A stretch of DNA of 14,041 nucleotides from an uncultured Lachnospiraceae bacterium (lineage in GTDB: Bacteria > Bacillota_A > Clostridia > Lachnospirales > Lachnospiraceae), in NCBI GenBank assembly GCA_947178085.1, contig CAMWWS010000030.1, positions 1 to 14,041 on the forward strand, read 5' to 3'. Made by a program: the position numbers and the translations under genes. Each line of letters begins with the position of its first letter. Position 1 is the stretch's first letter. Shown here one piece after another: positions 1 to 6,802 of this stretch. The notes below the pieces were generated by a model. That model worked only from the letters and a program-made list of their open reading frames with translations, was not told the DNA's origin and ran no database searches.

Positions 1-1
1 T

Positions 2-127
2 ACAAATCTTGTTTTCGGGAAATTAGCCGAATTTGATTTAAGCGCTGCAATGTGCCTTGGCGGGATTCTTTGCATACTTGGAGTATGTCTATATCTGAGT
101 AGCCTTAAAAGAACTGATTACAGATAA
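2..127 (+). CDS. C-terminal end of a membrane protein, possibly a DMT/EamA-type transporter (5' end outside window)
   Basis: An open frame enters from the left edge and stops at TAA 125-127, giving 41 residues. It holds a glycine-rich hydrophobic helix (AMCLGGILCILGVCLYL) followed by a short basic polar tail ending KRTDYR. A final 'GG.L...GV.LY' helix after a short polar loop is how many drug/metabolite transporter (EamA) proteins end, but other multi-pass families end similarly. The visible part fixes only a C-terminal membrane helix with a cytosolic positive tail; the family name is a guess. No good terminator follows before the repeat array at 149. Confidence 0.5.
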   Translation, partial: TNLVFGKLAEFDLSAAMCLGGILCILGVCLYLSSLKRTDYR

Positions 128-148
128 AAACTTTGCAAATCTCCTTTT

Positions 149-228
149 TCAGAAAAATGTGTTTTCAATGGGCTGATTATGTCAGAAAAATGTGTTTTTT
201 ATTCGTTGATATTTTCAGAAAAATGTGT
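149..228 (+). repeat. Three perfect 14-bp direct repeats with an exact 33-bp period
   Basis: The sequence TCAGAAAAATGTGT occurs at 149-162, 182-195 and 215-228. Start-to-start distance is 33 bp both times, close to three helical turns, so the copies face the same side of the DNA. Copies 2 and 3 also share TGAT nine bases upstream. Copy 3 lies inside the 17-bp spacer of the promoter at 206-234. This is the arrangement expected of binding sites for a DNA-binding protein; which protein binds is not known. The repeats precede an AAA ATPase gene. Confidence 0.9.
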
Positions 229-234
229 GATAAT
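206..234 (+). promoter_or_regulatory. SigmaA-type promoter of the ATPase gene
   Basis: TTGATA at 206-211 and GATAAT at 229-234 are separated by exactly 17 bp, with a TG pair at 226-227 giving an extended -10. Transcription should start near 241. The third repeat (215-228) occupies nearly the whole spacer, so a protein bound there would compete directly with RNA polymerase. Confidence 0.7.
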
Positions 235-249
235 GATATCATCCACACA
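226..249. promoter_or_regulatory. Dyad at the predicted transcription start of the ATPase gene
   Basis: A perfect 10-bp palindrome ATGATATCAT (233-242) is flanked symmetrically by TGTG at 226-229 and CACA at 246-249, three bases away on each side. It covers the end of the -10 element, the predicted start site and the early leader, just before the ribosome binding site at 251-258. The position suits a repressor site, but this is inference from symmetry alone. Confidence 0.4.
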
Positions 250-266
250 GAAGGAGGGCAATATAC

Positions 267-1559
267 TTGAAGCGTAATGCAATTCAGGATTTGATAAACT
301 GGAAATCCGACGAGGAGCGAAAACCGATGGTATTAAAGGGTGCACGGCAGGTCGGCAAAACATGGCTCATGAAAGAATTTGGCCGGAACTACTATAACAA
401 CTTTGTCTACTTCAACTTTGATGAAGAAGATGAATTGAAATCCGTTTTTGAAACCAACAAGAATCCTCACCGAATTATCGAACTTCTTTCCATGATTGCC
501 GGTGAAAAAATACTTCCGGGTGAAACTCTTATTATTTTTGATGAAATCCAGGAATGCCCGGAAGCACTGAACACGCTCAAGTATTTTAAAGAGAAAGCGA
601 ATGACTATCATGTCATTGCAGCCGGCAGTTTGCTCGGAACTCTTCTTGCAAAACCAAAATCTTATCCGGTTGGTATGGTAAACCTGCTTAATATTTTTCC
701 GCTGACCTTTGATGAGTTTCTCAATGCAACCGATCCGGCTCTTTATACCTATTACGAACGTATTCAAAAAGAGCAGGCGATTGAAGATATTTTCCACAAT
801 CGCCTGCTTGAGGCGTATAACTACTATCTCATCATCGGCGGTATGCCGGAATGTGTTGCTTCATGGATAAAGCACAAAGATCCGGCGAAGATATCTCAGA
901 TACAGCGTGAATTAATTGAGATTTACGAGAATGACTTCTCTAAACATAACGGAAAGGTAAACAGCGGACGCATACTTATGGTCTTTCGCAGTATCGTTGC
1001 ACAGCTCGGCAAACCGAACGAAAAGTTCATGTACGGAGTTGTCCGCGAGGGAGGCAGGGCACGCGACTTTGAAGAGGCTATTGAATGGCTTGTCTCAGCC
1101 GGTATGCTTAACCGCGTTTATAATACCTCTAAAATGGAGCATCCTCTTTCGGCTTTTGATAAGCTGGATCAGTTTAAACTCTTTGTATTTGATACCGGGC
1201 TTCTTAAGTACATGGCTGGTATTGACAACAGTGCAATTCTTTTAAAGACTGACTACCAATTCAAAGGACCTTTGACTGAAAATTACGTTTTACAGCAGCT
1301 TCATGGCCAGTTTGCCGTTGAACCCCGCTACTTCTCCGATAAAAACAGTGAAATTGACTTTGTTCTACAATATGGCGCTGAAATTATCCCCGTTGAAGCA
1401 AAAGGCGGCGAAGATAAATCTGCCCCCTCCTTTAAAAAATACATTTCCGAGCACCGACCCAAACACGCGCTTCGTTTCTCAAAACGCGGTTATCGGAAGG
1501 ATGGATATATTACAAATCTTCCTTTGTACCTTGCCCGAAAAACGAAGGAACTGCTTTAA
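267..1559 (+). CDS. AAA ATPase with C-terminal DUF4143 domain (AAA_14 family)
   Basis: The 430-residue product belongs to the widespread ATPases with an N-terminal AAA_14 domain and C-terminal DUF4143. The Walker A motif is GARQVGKT (residues 25-32), Walker B is LIIFDEIQ (88-95), and AAGSLLG follows as the sensor I region. The C-terminal part carries D364, then VEAK ending at K379: a D...ExK pattern like the PD-(D/E)XK nuclease fold associated with DUF4143. The cellular role of this family is not established. The start is TTG at 267, chosen because AAGGAGGG (251-258) sits 8 bases upstream and Walker A is at the usual depth. The stop lies 3 bp from the convergent MATE gene. An own promoter with phased repeats suggests tight, perhaps self-directed, control. 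The domain call is firm; the function is unknown. Confidence 0.9.
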   Translation: MKRNAIQDLINWKSDEERKPMVLKGARQVGKTWLMKEFGRNYYNNFVYFNFDEEDELKSVFETNKNPHRIIELLSMIAGEKILPGETLIIFDEIQECPEALNTLKYFKEKANDYHVIAAGSLLGTLLAKPKSYPVGMVNLLNIFPLTFDEFLNATDPALYTYYERIQKEQAIEDIFHNRLLEAYNYYLIIGGMPECVASWIKHKDPAKISQIQRELIEIYENDFSKHNGKVNSGRILMVFRSIVAQLGKPNEKFMYGVVREGGRARDFEEAIEWLVSAGMLNRVYNTSKMEHPLSAFDKLDQFKLFVFDTGLLKYMAGIDNSAILLKTDYQFKGPLTENYVLQQLHGQFAVEPRYFSDKNSEIDFVLQYGAEIIPVEAKGGEDKSAPSFKKYISEHRPKHALRFSKRGYRKDGYITNLPLYLARKTKELL

Positions 1560-1562
1560 TTC

Positions 1563-2918
1563 CTACTTTCCGCTCTTCTGCATTTCATGGATCACGCTGA
1601 GTCCTATCGGTATAGATATCGCAAGAGTGAATACATCCGATACTGCCTGACATATTTCTACTCCGGTGAGCCCGAAGAAATACGGCAGTATATAGATTAA
1701 AGGTATAAAACAAAGTCCCTGCCTTGCCGACGCTACAATTGATGCCTTCAAACCCTTTCCTATAGACTGCAGCATCATATTACATATCACAATCCATGCA
1801 TTAAGCGGAAAGGCGATTGCCTGATAGCGAAGAGCCGCTGTTCCAACAGCAATTACCTCCGGGTCTCCTTTTCGGAATAAAGCTACCAGCTCAGGTGCAA
1901 AAATAATTCCTGCGCCTCCAACAACTAACAGAAACAAAAGAGCATATTTAACACAGAACCAAAAAGCTTCCAGCACCCTTTCATATTTTCCGGCTCCGTA
2001 ATTAAAACCGCAGACCGGCTGGAATCCCTGCCCGAATCCAATCAACGCAGAGTTGGCAAACATTGAAACTCTCGATACAATTGACATTCCGGCAATTGCG
2101 GCATCCCCGTAGCCTCCTGCCGCATGATTCAGACAAATTGTTGCTACGCTCGCCAGCCCCTGCCTGCATAATGAAGGCGTACCGCCGCGTATGATTTCTT
2201 CATAATAATAAAGACTTGGCTTAAAATTACCGAATCGAATCTGAATATTTCCGCCCCGCCTCGTCATAAATATCAGCAGAACGAAACTTATGTACTGACT
2301 GATTACCGTTGCAAGTGCAGCTCCCGCAATTCCGAGATTACATTTAAATATCAAAACCGGATCAAGGATAATATTTAATACCGCCCCGGACACAATTCCG
2401 ATCATTGCATAAAAAGCACTTCCCTGAAACCTCATCTGATTATTCAAAACCAAGGAAGAAGTCATTGCCGGTGCGCCTAGTAAAATTATCCCTAAGTAAG
2501 AAATCGTATAAGGAAGTATCGTATCCGTGGAGCCAAGCGCATATGCCAATGGTCTGACGAATATTAAGCCTGCTGCCATTAGTACAATTCCGGCCATAAA
2601 TGCGGAGAAGAAGCCAACCGCCGACATTTTTTCAGCCTCTTCCATTTCACCTGAGCCCAGCTTTCTGGATATATAATTGCCTGAACCATGTCCGAAGAAA
2701 AATCCAATTGCCTGTATAATCGCCATCATTGAAAAAACGACGCCCACCGCACCCGTAGCCTGAGTATTAATTTTTCCTACAAAAAAAGTATCCGCCATGT
2801 TATAAAATGAGGTAATCAGCATACTTAATATAGTAGGTCCCGCTAATGTACACACTAATTTTCTGACCGGTGTCTCCAACATATAAGTCCGTTTCTCTTC
2901 TGCATTTGCAAACTGCAT
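1563..2918 (-). CDS. MATE family multidrug/Na+ antiporter
   Basis: The 451-residue polytopic protein fits the MATE family (usual length 440-480), which exports cationic drugs or other organic compounds in exchange for Na+ or H+. The N-terminal segment 'GPTILSMLITSFYNMADTFF' followed by VGKIN is the typical first MATE helix with its Asp. The two-fold repeat of six helices is visible as a second block beginning near the RGGTPSLCRQG segment in mid-protein. The substrate cannot be read from sequence. The start is ATG (2916-2918 on the minus strand), with AAGG 8 bases upstream. The gene converges on the ATPase gene with 3 bp between stops and is divergent from the flavin reductase-rubredoxin gene across a 190-bp AT-rich spacer. 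Nothing looks truncated. Confidence 0.93.
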   Translation of the reverse strand: MQFANAEEKRTYMLETPVRKLVCTLAGPTILSMLITSFYNMADTFFVGKINTQATGAVGVVFSMMAIIQAIGFFFGHGSGNYISRKLGSGEMEEAEKMSAVGFFSAFMAGIVLMAAGLIFVRPLAYALGSTDTILPYTISYLGIILLGAPAMTSSLVLNNQMRFQGSAFYAMIGIVSGAVLNIILDPVLIFKCNLGIAGAALATVISQYISFVLLIFMTRRGGNIQIRFGNFKPSLYYYEEIIRGGTPSLCRQGLASVATICLNHAAGGYGDAAIAGMSIVSRVSMFANSALIGFGQGFQPVCGFNYGAGKYERVLEAFWFCVKYALLFLLVVGGAGIIFAPELVALFRKGDPEVIAVGTAALRYQAIAFPLNAWIVICNMMLQSIGKGLKASIVASARQGLCFIPLIYILPYFFGLTGVEICQAVSDVFTLAISIPIGLSVIHEMQKSGK

Positions 2919-2966
2919 ATTAATAGCCTTACCTTTCCATAATTACACACATATAAATTATAACTC

Positions 2967-2995
2967 AAATTACATATTTTTATTGTTTGCATCAA
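2967..2995 (-). promoter_or_regulatory. Candidate promoter of the MATE gene
   Basis: Read on the minus strand, TTGATG (2990-2995) and TAATTT (2967-2972) are 17 bp apart, with TG just before the -10. The spacer is very AT-rich and other hexamer pairs are possible, so this is the best of several candidates rather than a firm site. Confidence 0.35.
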
Positions 2996-3108
2996 AATTA
3001 TATGCTATCGTAAACATAAGTATAAATTGATGTATTTCCTTTATAATAATATCTTAATGATACTACTTTTACAATTAAAAATACAATCACTAAAAGGAGA
3101 AATGTTAT

Positions 3109-3726
3109 ATGAACCCAAAAGCCTTTTTTCAATTATCCTATGGTCTTTATGTGGCTGCATCTAAATCAGATAAAAAAATGAGCGGCTGCATAGTGAACAC
3201 CGTCACACAGGTAACAAATGACCCTAAGCAGATTATTCTTGCGGTAAATAAGCAGAACTTTACCTGTGAACTTATACAGAAATCCGGCATTGTTTCGATT
3301 TCCGTACTTTCAGAGACTGCGCCTTTTTCGCTTTTTCAGCATTTCGGTTTCCAGAGTGGAAGAGACATTGATAAATTCGTGGGAGTACCTTTTGCCATTA
3401 CCGGACAGGAGCTTCCATATCTGACAGAACATACTACCGCATACTTTGACTGTAAGGTTATAAATTCTTATGATTTGGGAACGCATATGATGTTTCTGGC
3501 GTCAGTATCGGATGCGGACGTAATTTCAAACGAAAAACCTATAACCTACTCCTATTATCATGAGTTTGTTAAAACTCAGCCACAAGCATCCTCTACAGCG
3601 CCTGCTGCCACAAAGGGCTGGCGATGCACGGTATGCGGCTATGTTTACGAAGGCGAAGAACTTCCACCGGACTTCATATGCCCATGGTGTAAGCACGGCG
3701 TGGATGATTTTGAAAAGCTGACATAG
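3109..3726 (+). CDS. Flavin reductase-rubredoxin fusion (high-molecular-weight rubredoxin type)
   Basis: The 205-residue protein has an FMN-binding flavin reductase domain (about residues 1-150) joined by a Pro/Ala/Ser/Thr linker to a C-terminal rubredoxin domain with four iron ligands: C173 and C176 (CTVCGY), C191 and C194 (CPWC). Such fusions resemble the high-molecular-weight rubredoxin (Hrb) of acetogens, which passes electrons from NAD(P)H through FMN and iron to partners such as flavodiiron proteins that remove O2 or NO. The rubredoxin part is the short, rubrerythrin-like kind, with 14 residues between the Cys pairs instead of the longer loop of free rubredoxins, and has Lys where CPxCG usually has Gly. 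No flavodiiron gene is adjacent. The start ATG follows AAAGGAG at a normal distance. A weak promoter (TTGATG at 3027) may serve it. The gene ends 2 bp from the convergent acyltransferase gene. Cytosolic. Confidence 0.88.
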   Translation: MNPKAFFQLSYGLYVAASKSDKKMSGCIVNTVTQVTNDPKQIILAVNKQNFTCELIQKSGIVSISVLSETAPFSLFQHFGFQSGRDIDKFVGVPFAITGQELPYLTEHTTAYFDCKVINSYDLGTHMMFLASVSDADVISNEKPITYSYYHEFVKTQPQASSTAPAATKGWRCTVCGYVYEGEELPPDFICPWCKHGVDDFEKLT

Positions 3727-3746
3727 AATTACTTCCTTGTCAGTTT
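3715..3746. terminator. Possible bidirectional terminator shared by two convergent genes
   Basis: Bases 3715-3723 and 3738-3746 form a 9-bp stem (core CTGACA/TGTCAG, one G-U pair) around a 14-base loop. The minus-strand transcript would continue with CTTTTC after the stem; the plus-strand one has only TTTCCTT. The stem overlaps the last codons of both the rubredoxin fusion and the acyltransferase gene. The loop is long and the U tracts poor, so activity is uncertain. Confidence 0.35.
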
Positions 3747-4883
3747 CCTTATCAGATATTTATGAAATCTCTGCAGCAGCATTGCTGCCGGCACCGAAGG
3801 CACAAAGACTACCAATGTCATCAACGCTACGTTACGGATATAATACAGACTGTCCGTTGCATCCGCAAAATTATATCCGAACAGTTCCACAAAAAGTCCG
3901 TGAATTAGATAAAACTCCAGTGTGATACTGCCCATGAACCGTAGGAAACGATTGCCGAACTTTATCTTCATACCCAGCATAAAGACAAAAAACACAAAAC
4001 TGCATGACGCCAGAATCTGTGAGAACAGGCATACCCAGCGCCGAAGAACCTTGTGCGGCGCATTGAAATTTTCCCCGTAATACGAAAAGAAAGCCATTGC
4101 AAATTCAGAGACATAATACAGCACAAACATACCCACAAAGGCCAGCAGTATGTATAGGAGATAATGCTTTTTTATCTTTGGAAGAAGTTTCTCTTCATAC
4201 TTGGCAAAGAAAATACCGATAAGGAAGAAATGTACGGAATTGTACCACCATTCACCACGCATCCACCAGTCATTGTGATCCACTATTGTCCCGATCCACA
4301 CATACACAAACACCCAACCACACAATACCGCCAGAGCCGTTCCCTCCTTTTTGCAGAAGCGAAACGCCAGATAAAAGCCCAGATACAGAAAAGGCACTGC
4401 GATCACATACCAAGTGTTGGGATTGCAGAGCTTCAGCCCCGTCACATACCAGAGAACCGCCAGCCCATCCATTTTTTCACCCAGCAGATATCTTACGATT
4501 AAAAACAGAAATCCCGTGGAGTAGAACGAGAGAACCACCGGCAAAACCCTTCTCCCAAAATATCCTTTCAGATAGTCCGGCTTCGATCGATAGCTCTTGT
4601 AGAGTCCGTATCCGGAACAAAATAGAAAAATTCCCACAAAATAATATCCGAATGGAACAAAGATGTCCAGTCCGTGCACAATATATTTTGGATTGTGCCA
4701 TGGAGCACAGGTCTTTTGCCCGATATGATGCAGCATAATACAGAGCGCCGTAAATCCCTGAATCGCCTTCATTTGCGAAATTGAAAAGGCACCGTCATTC
4801 CACCTATCCTTTCCGTACACTGTACAGCCCCAAAACAAAACCACACCCATTATCGGATAAATCAAATAAATCAACATGTCCAT
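3729..4883 (-). CDS. Membrane acyltransferase, acyltransferase 3 (OafA-like) family
   Basis: The 384-residue polytopic protein has the layout of family 3 acyltransferases, which move acetyl or other acyl groups onto cell-surface sugars, peptidoglycan or small molecules. Near the N-terminus is the motif MKAIQGFTALCIMLHHIGQ, with H52/H53 in the place of the family's conserved histidine. After a hydrophobic segment comes FCSGYGLYKSYRSK, the usual loop, and near the C-terminus is GSITLEFYLIHGLF, the conserved last part. Length and roughly ten membrane helices fit the family. The acyl acceptor cannot be inferred, since no glycan genes lie nearby. The start is ATG at 4881-4883 with GGGGAG about 9 bases upstream. 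The gene has a clear promoter (4943-4971, minus) and is transcribed divergently from the trp operon. Confidence 0.85.
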   Translation of the reverse strand: MDMLIYLIYPIMGVVLFWGCTVYGKDRWNDGAFSISQMKAIQGFTALCIMLHHIGQKTCAPWHNPKYIVHGLDIFVPFGYYFVGIFLFCSGYGLYKSYRSKPDYLKGYFGRRVLPVVLSFYSTGFLFLIVRYLLGEKMDGLAVLWYVTGLKLCNPNTWYVIAVPFLYLGFYLAFRFCKKEGTALAVLCGWVFVYVWIGTIVDHNDWWMRGEWWYNSVHFFLIGIFFAKYEEKLLPKIKKHYLLYILLAFVGMFVLYYVSEFAMAFFSYYGENFNAPHKVLRRWVCLFSQILASCSFVFFVFMLGMKIKFGNRFLRFMGSITLEFYLIHGLFVELFGYNFADATDSLYYIRNVALMTLVVFVPSVPAAMLLQRFHKYLIRKLTRK

Positions 4884-4942
4884 ATATTCTTCTCCCCTAT
4901 CTGTTCATTATCAGCTTCATCATCACCCGCATAACTGTCCTT

Positions 4943-4971
4943 ATTGTACACGGAGTTCCGATGCCTGTCAA
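4943..4971 (-). promoter_or_regulatory. SigmaA-type promoter of the acyltransferase gene
   Basis: On the minus strand TTGACA (4966-4971) is followed after exactly 17 bp by TACAAT (4943-4948), with TG two bases before the -10. Start of transcription is expected near 4936, about 50 bases before the start codon. It lies back to back with the trp promoter, the two -35 boxes 43 bp apart. Confidence 0.7.
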
Positions 4972-5014
4972 AAATTATAACTTTTATAGAGTACAATAAA
5001 TTTTTAAATAATAA

Positions 5015-5043
5015 TTGACATTTCTTTTTCGTAGCGTTATTAT
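5015..5043 (+). promoter_or_regulatory. SigmaA-type promoter of the trp operon
   Basis: TTGACA at 5015-5020 matches consensus perfectly, followed by a 17-bp spacer and TATTAT (5038-5043, one mismatch). Transcription should start near 5050, just ahead of the T-box leader. Strength at the promoter fits control being exerted later, by the T-box. Confidence 0.8.
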
Positions 5044-5070
5044 ATAAAAAATTCAATAACACCTAAACCG

Positions 5071-5261
5071 ATGACGCGGAAGTAAAGGTGATGATGCTCC
5101 TACAGAGAACCCGGAATGCTGAGAACGGGCGGAAAACAAGTCATTAAATGGACCCGCCGAGGGTGGTATCCTACTAAGTGTACAGTGTTAGCTGTAAATC
5201 AAGGTGGCACCGCGGATAGCTATTATTCGTCCTTGACATATTTTGTCAAGGGCGTTTTTTT
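5071..5261 (+). promoter_or_regulatory. Tryptophan T-box riboswitch (leader of trpEGDCFBA)
   Basis: T-box leaders bind a tRNA by its anticodon in stem I and sense whether its 3' end is charged. Stem I is closed by GCGG (5076-5079) pairing with CCGC (5154-5157). The specifier UGG (5149-5151), followed by the conserved A, sits in the loop just above and reads tRNA-Trp. AGAGAA (5104-5109) matches the conserved AG bulge. TACAG/CTGTA (5181-5185/5192-5196) forms stem III. The canonical T-box sequence AAGGTGGCACCGCGG is at 5201-5215; its AAGG can pair with CCTT at 5231-5234 to form the antiterminator, excluding the terminator at 5228-5254. Uncharged tRNA-Trp would thus permit read-through into trpE. 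The class assignment is firm; the Trp specificity is supported by specifier position and the operon controlled. Confidence 0.95.
5228..5261 (+). terminator. T-box-controlled intrinsic terminator (attenuator) of the trp operon
   Basis: A 10-bp stem, 5228-5237 with 5245-5254 (core CCTTGAC/GTCAAGG, one G-U), closes a 7-base loop and is followed by seven T residues (5255-5261). The 5' arm shares CCTT with the antiterminator, so the two structures exclude each other. Confidence 0.93.
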
Positions 5262-5296
5262 ATCGAATCAGGTCAGAGAAAGGAGTATGGCTAAAT

Positions 5297-6757
5297 ATGA
5301 TTCAGCCTGAACTTAATGTATTAAAAGAACTTCAAAAACAAAACGAATATAAGTCAGTTCCTGTCAGCATGGAAATTTTATCTGATATCAGAACTCCCAT
5401 AGAGGTTCTGCGTATTCTTAAAAATGTTTCCAGCCACTGCTACCTGCTTGAGTCTGTTTCCGACCATGAAAAATGGGGACGCTATACCTTTTTGGGCTAT
5501 GACCCAAGTCTGGAAATCACCTGCCAGAATGGAAATATGAAAGTAGGCGCTCTTTCTTTTGATACCACTGATCCCGGAAAATATATACGTCAGGTCATCG
5601 AAGAGCACAAAAGTCCGCGTTTTCCTTACCTTCCTCCTTTTACGGGCGGTCTGGTCGGATACTTTTCCTATGATTATCTGAAATATGCGGAGCCTTCGTT
5701 AAATCTGGATGCAGTTGACACCGAAGGGTTTAAAGATGTAGACTTAATGCTTTTTGATAAAGTAATAGCCTTTGACAACTTCAAACAGAAAATTATATTG
5801 ATTGTAAATATCAGCCTTGATGACCCTGATACGGAATATAACAGAGCAATTCTTGAACTGAATCAGTTAGCCGAGCTTATTAAAAACGGCACTCCTGCCA
5901 AGGATACTCCCGGCAGATGTACCACTGACTTTCAGCCGCTTTTTCAGAAAGAGGAATACTGCTCTATGGTGGAAAAGGCAAAACACCATATCAAAGAAGG
6001 AGATATTTTTCAGATAGTTCTCTCTAACCGTCTGGAAGCCGGTTTTGAAGGAAGCCTGTTAAATACATATCGGTTGTTGCGTACCCTGAATCCTTCACCA
6101 TATATGTTTTACTTTTCAAGCAGCGACATAGAGGTGGCAGGCGCATCTCCTGAAACACTTGTGAAACTGGAAAACGGAGTTCTCCACACATTCCCGTTAG
6201 CGGGTACCAGACCCAGAGGAAAAACACCTGAGGAGGATAAGGCTCTGGAAAAAGAACTTCTGGCTGACCCTAAGGAGCTCGCAGAACATAATATGTTAGT
6301 GGACCTCGGCAGAAATGATATTGGCAAAATCAGCAAATTCGGGTCCGTGGAAGTGGAGAAATATCACAGCATAGAAAGATACTCCCATGTTATGCATATA
6401 GGCTCAACCGTGCGGGGAGAGATCCGGGATGATGAAGATGCGCTCTCCGCCATAGACGCCATTCTCCCAGCAGGAACCCTGTCAGGCGCACCGAAAATCA
6501 TGGCGTGCCAGCTTATAAATGATTTGGAAAACAATAAGCGCGGCATCTACGGCGGCGCCATCGGCTACCTTGACTTTACAGGCAATCTTGACACCTGTAT
6601 AGCCATCCGAATCGCCTATAAAAAGAATAATAAAGTCTTTGTCCGCAGCGGCGCAGGTATCGTAGCGGATTCCGTTCCCGAAACAGAATTTCAGGAATGT
6701 CTGAATAAAGCGGCTGCGGTTATGAAAGCACTGAAATCTGCCGAGAACGTAGAATAG
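5297..6757 (+). CDS. trpE: Anthranilate synthase component I
   Basis: TrpE makes anthranilate from chorismate, with ammonia supplied by TrpG; it is the first committed step of tryptophan synthesis. The N-terminal domain carries LLES (residues 50-53), part of the feedback site that binds tryptophan. The C-terminal chorismate-binding domain has GDIFQIVLSNR, PLAGTRPRG, VDLGRNDIG, LPAGTLSGAPK and RSGAGIVADSVPETE in the normal order. The start is ATG 5297, preceded by AAAGGAG (5279-5285), giving 486 residues. The frame stays open back to a TTG at 5243, but that lies inside the terminator hairpin and cannot be the start. First gene of the operon, 35 bases past the T-box terminator; trpG follows after 45 bases. 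Feedback inhibition is expected from the intact LLES. The assignment is secure. Confidence 0.97.
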   Translation: MIQPELNVLKELQKQNEYKSVPVSMEILSDIRTPIEVLRILKNVSSHCYLLESVSDHEKWGRYTFLGYDPSLEITCQNGNMKVGALSFDTTDPGKYIRQVIEEHKSPRFPYLPPFTGGLVGYFSYDYLKYAEPSLNLDAVDTEGFKDVDLMLFDKVIAFDNFKQKIILIVNISLDDPDTEYNRAILELNQLAELIKNGTPAKDTPGRCTTDFQPLFQKEEYCSMVEKAKHHIKEGDIFQIVLSNRLEAGFEGSLLNTYRLLRTLNPSPYMFYFSSSDIEVAGASPETLVKLENGVLHTFPLAGTRPRGKTPEEDKALEKELLADPKELAEHNMLVDLGRNDIGKISKFGSVEVEKYHSIERYSHVMHIGSTVRGEIRDDEDALSAIDAILPAGTLSGAPKIMACQLINDLENNKRGIYGGAIGYLDFTGNLDTCIAIRIAYKKNNKVFVRSGAGIVADSVPETEFQECLNKAAAVMKALKSAENVE

Positions 6758-6802
6758 GAAAGAGGCGCAAACTCGCAAGTTAGATAAGAACGGAGGATTA
6801 GT

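Noticed and set aside
333..797. 154-residue minus-strand frame within the ATPase gene
   Set aside because: It is antisense to conserved Walker A and B coding sequence, with no ribosome binding site or recognisable domain.
1546..1564. AGGAA/TTCCT hairpin between the ATPase and MATE stops as a terminator
   Set aside because: Five AT-rich pairs around a nine-base loop with no proper U tract in either direction is too weak.
4164..4738. Plus-strand frames of 112 and 150 residues opposite the acyltransferase gene
   Set aside because: Their composition (very rich in Pro, His, Arg, Ser) is typical of antisense reading of a membrane protein gene.
5243..5296. Upstream extension of trpE (TTG start at 5243)
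   Set aside because: The start would lie in the loop of the T-box terminator hairpin and has no ribosome binding site. ATG 5297 with AAAGGAG upstream gives a normal TrpE N-terminus.
5287..5310. Seven-codon frame MAKYDSA overlapping the trpE start
   Set aside because: Its ATG is one base after AGGAG, too close for initiation; it has no Trp codons and the operon already has a T-box, so it is not a leader peptide.
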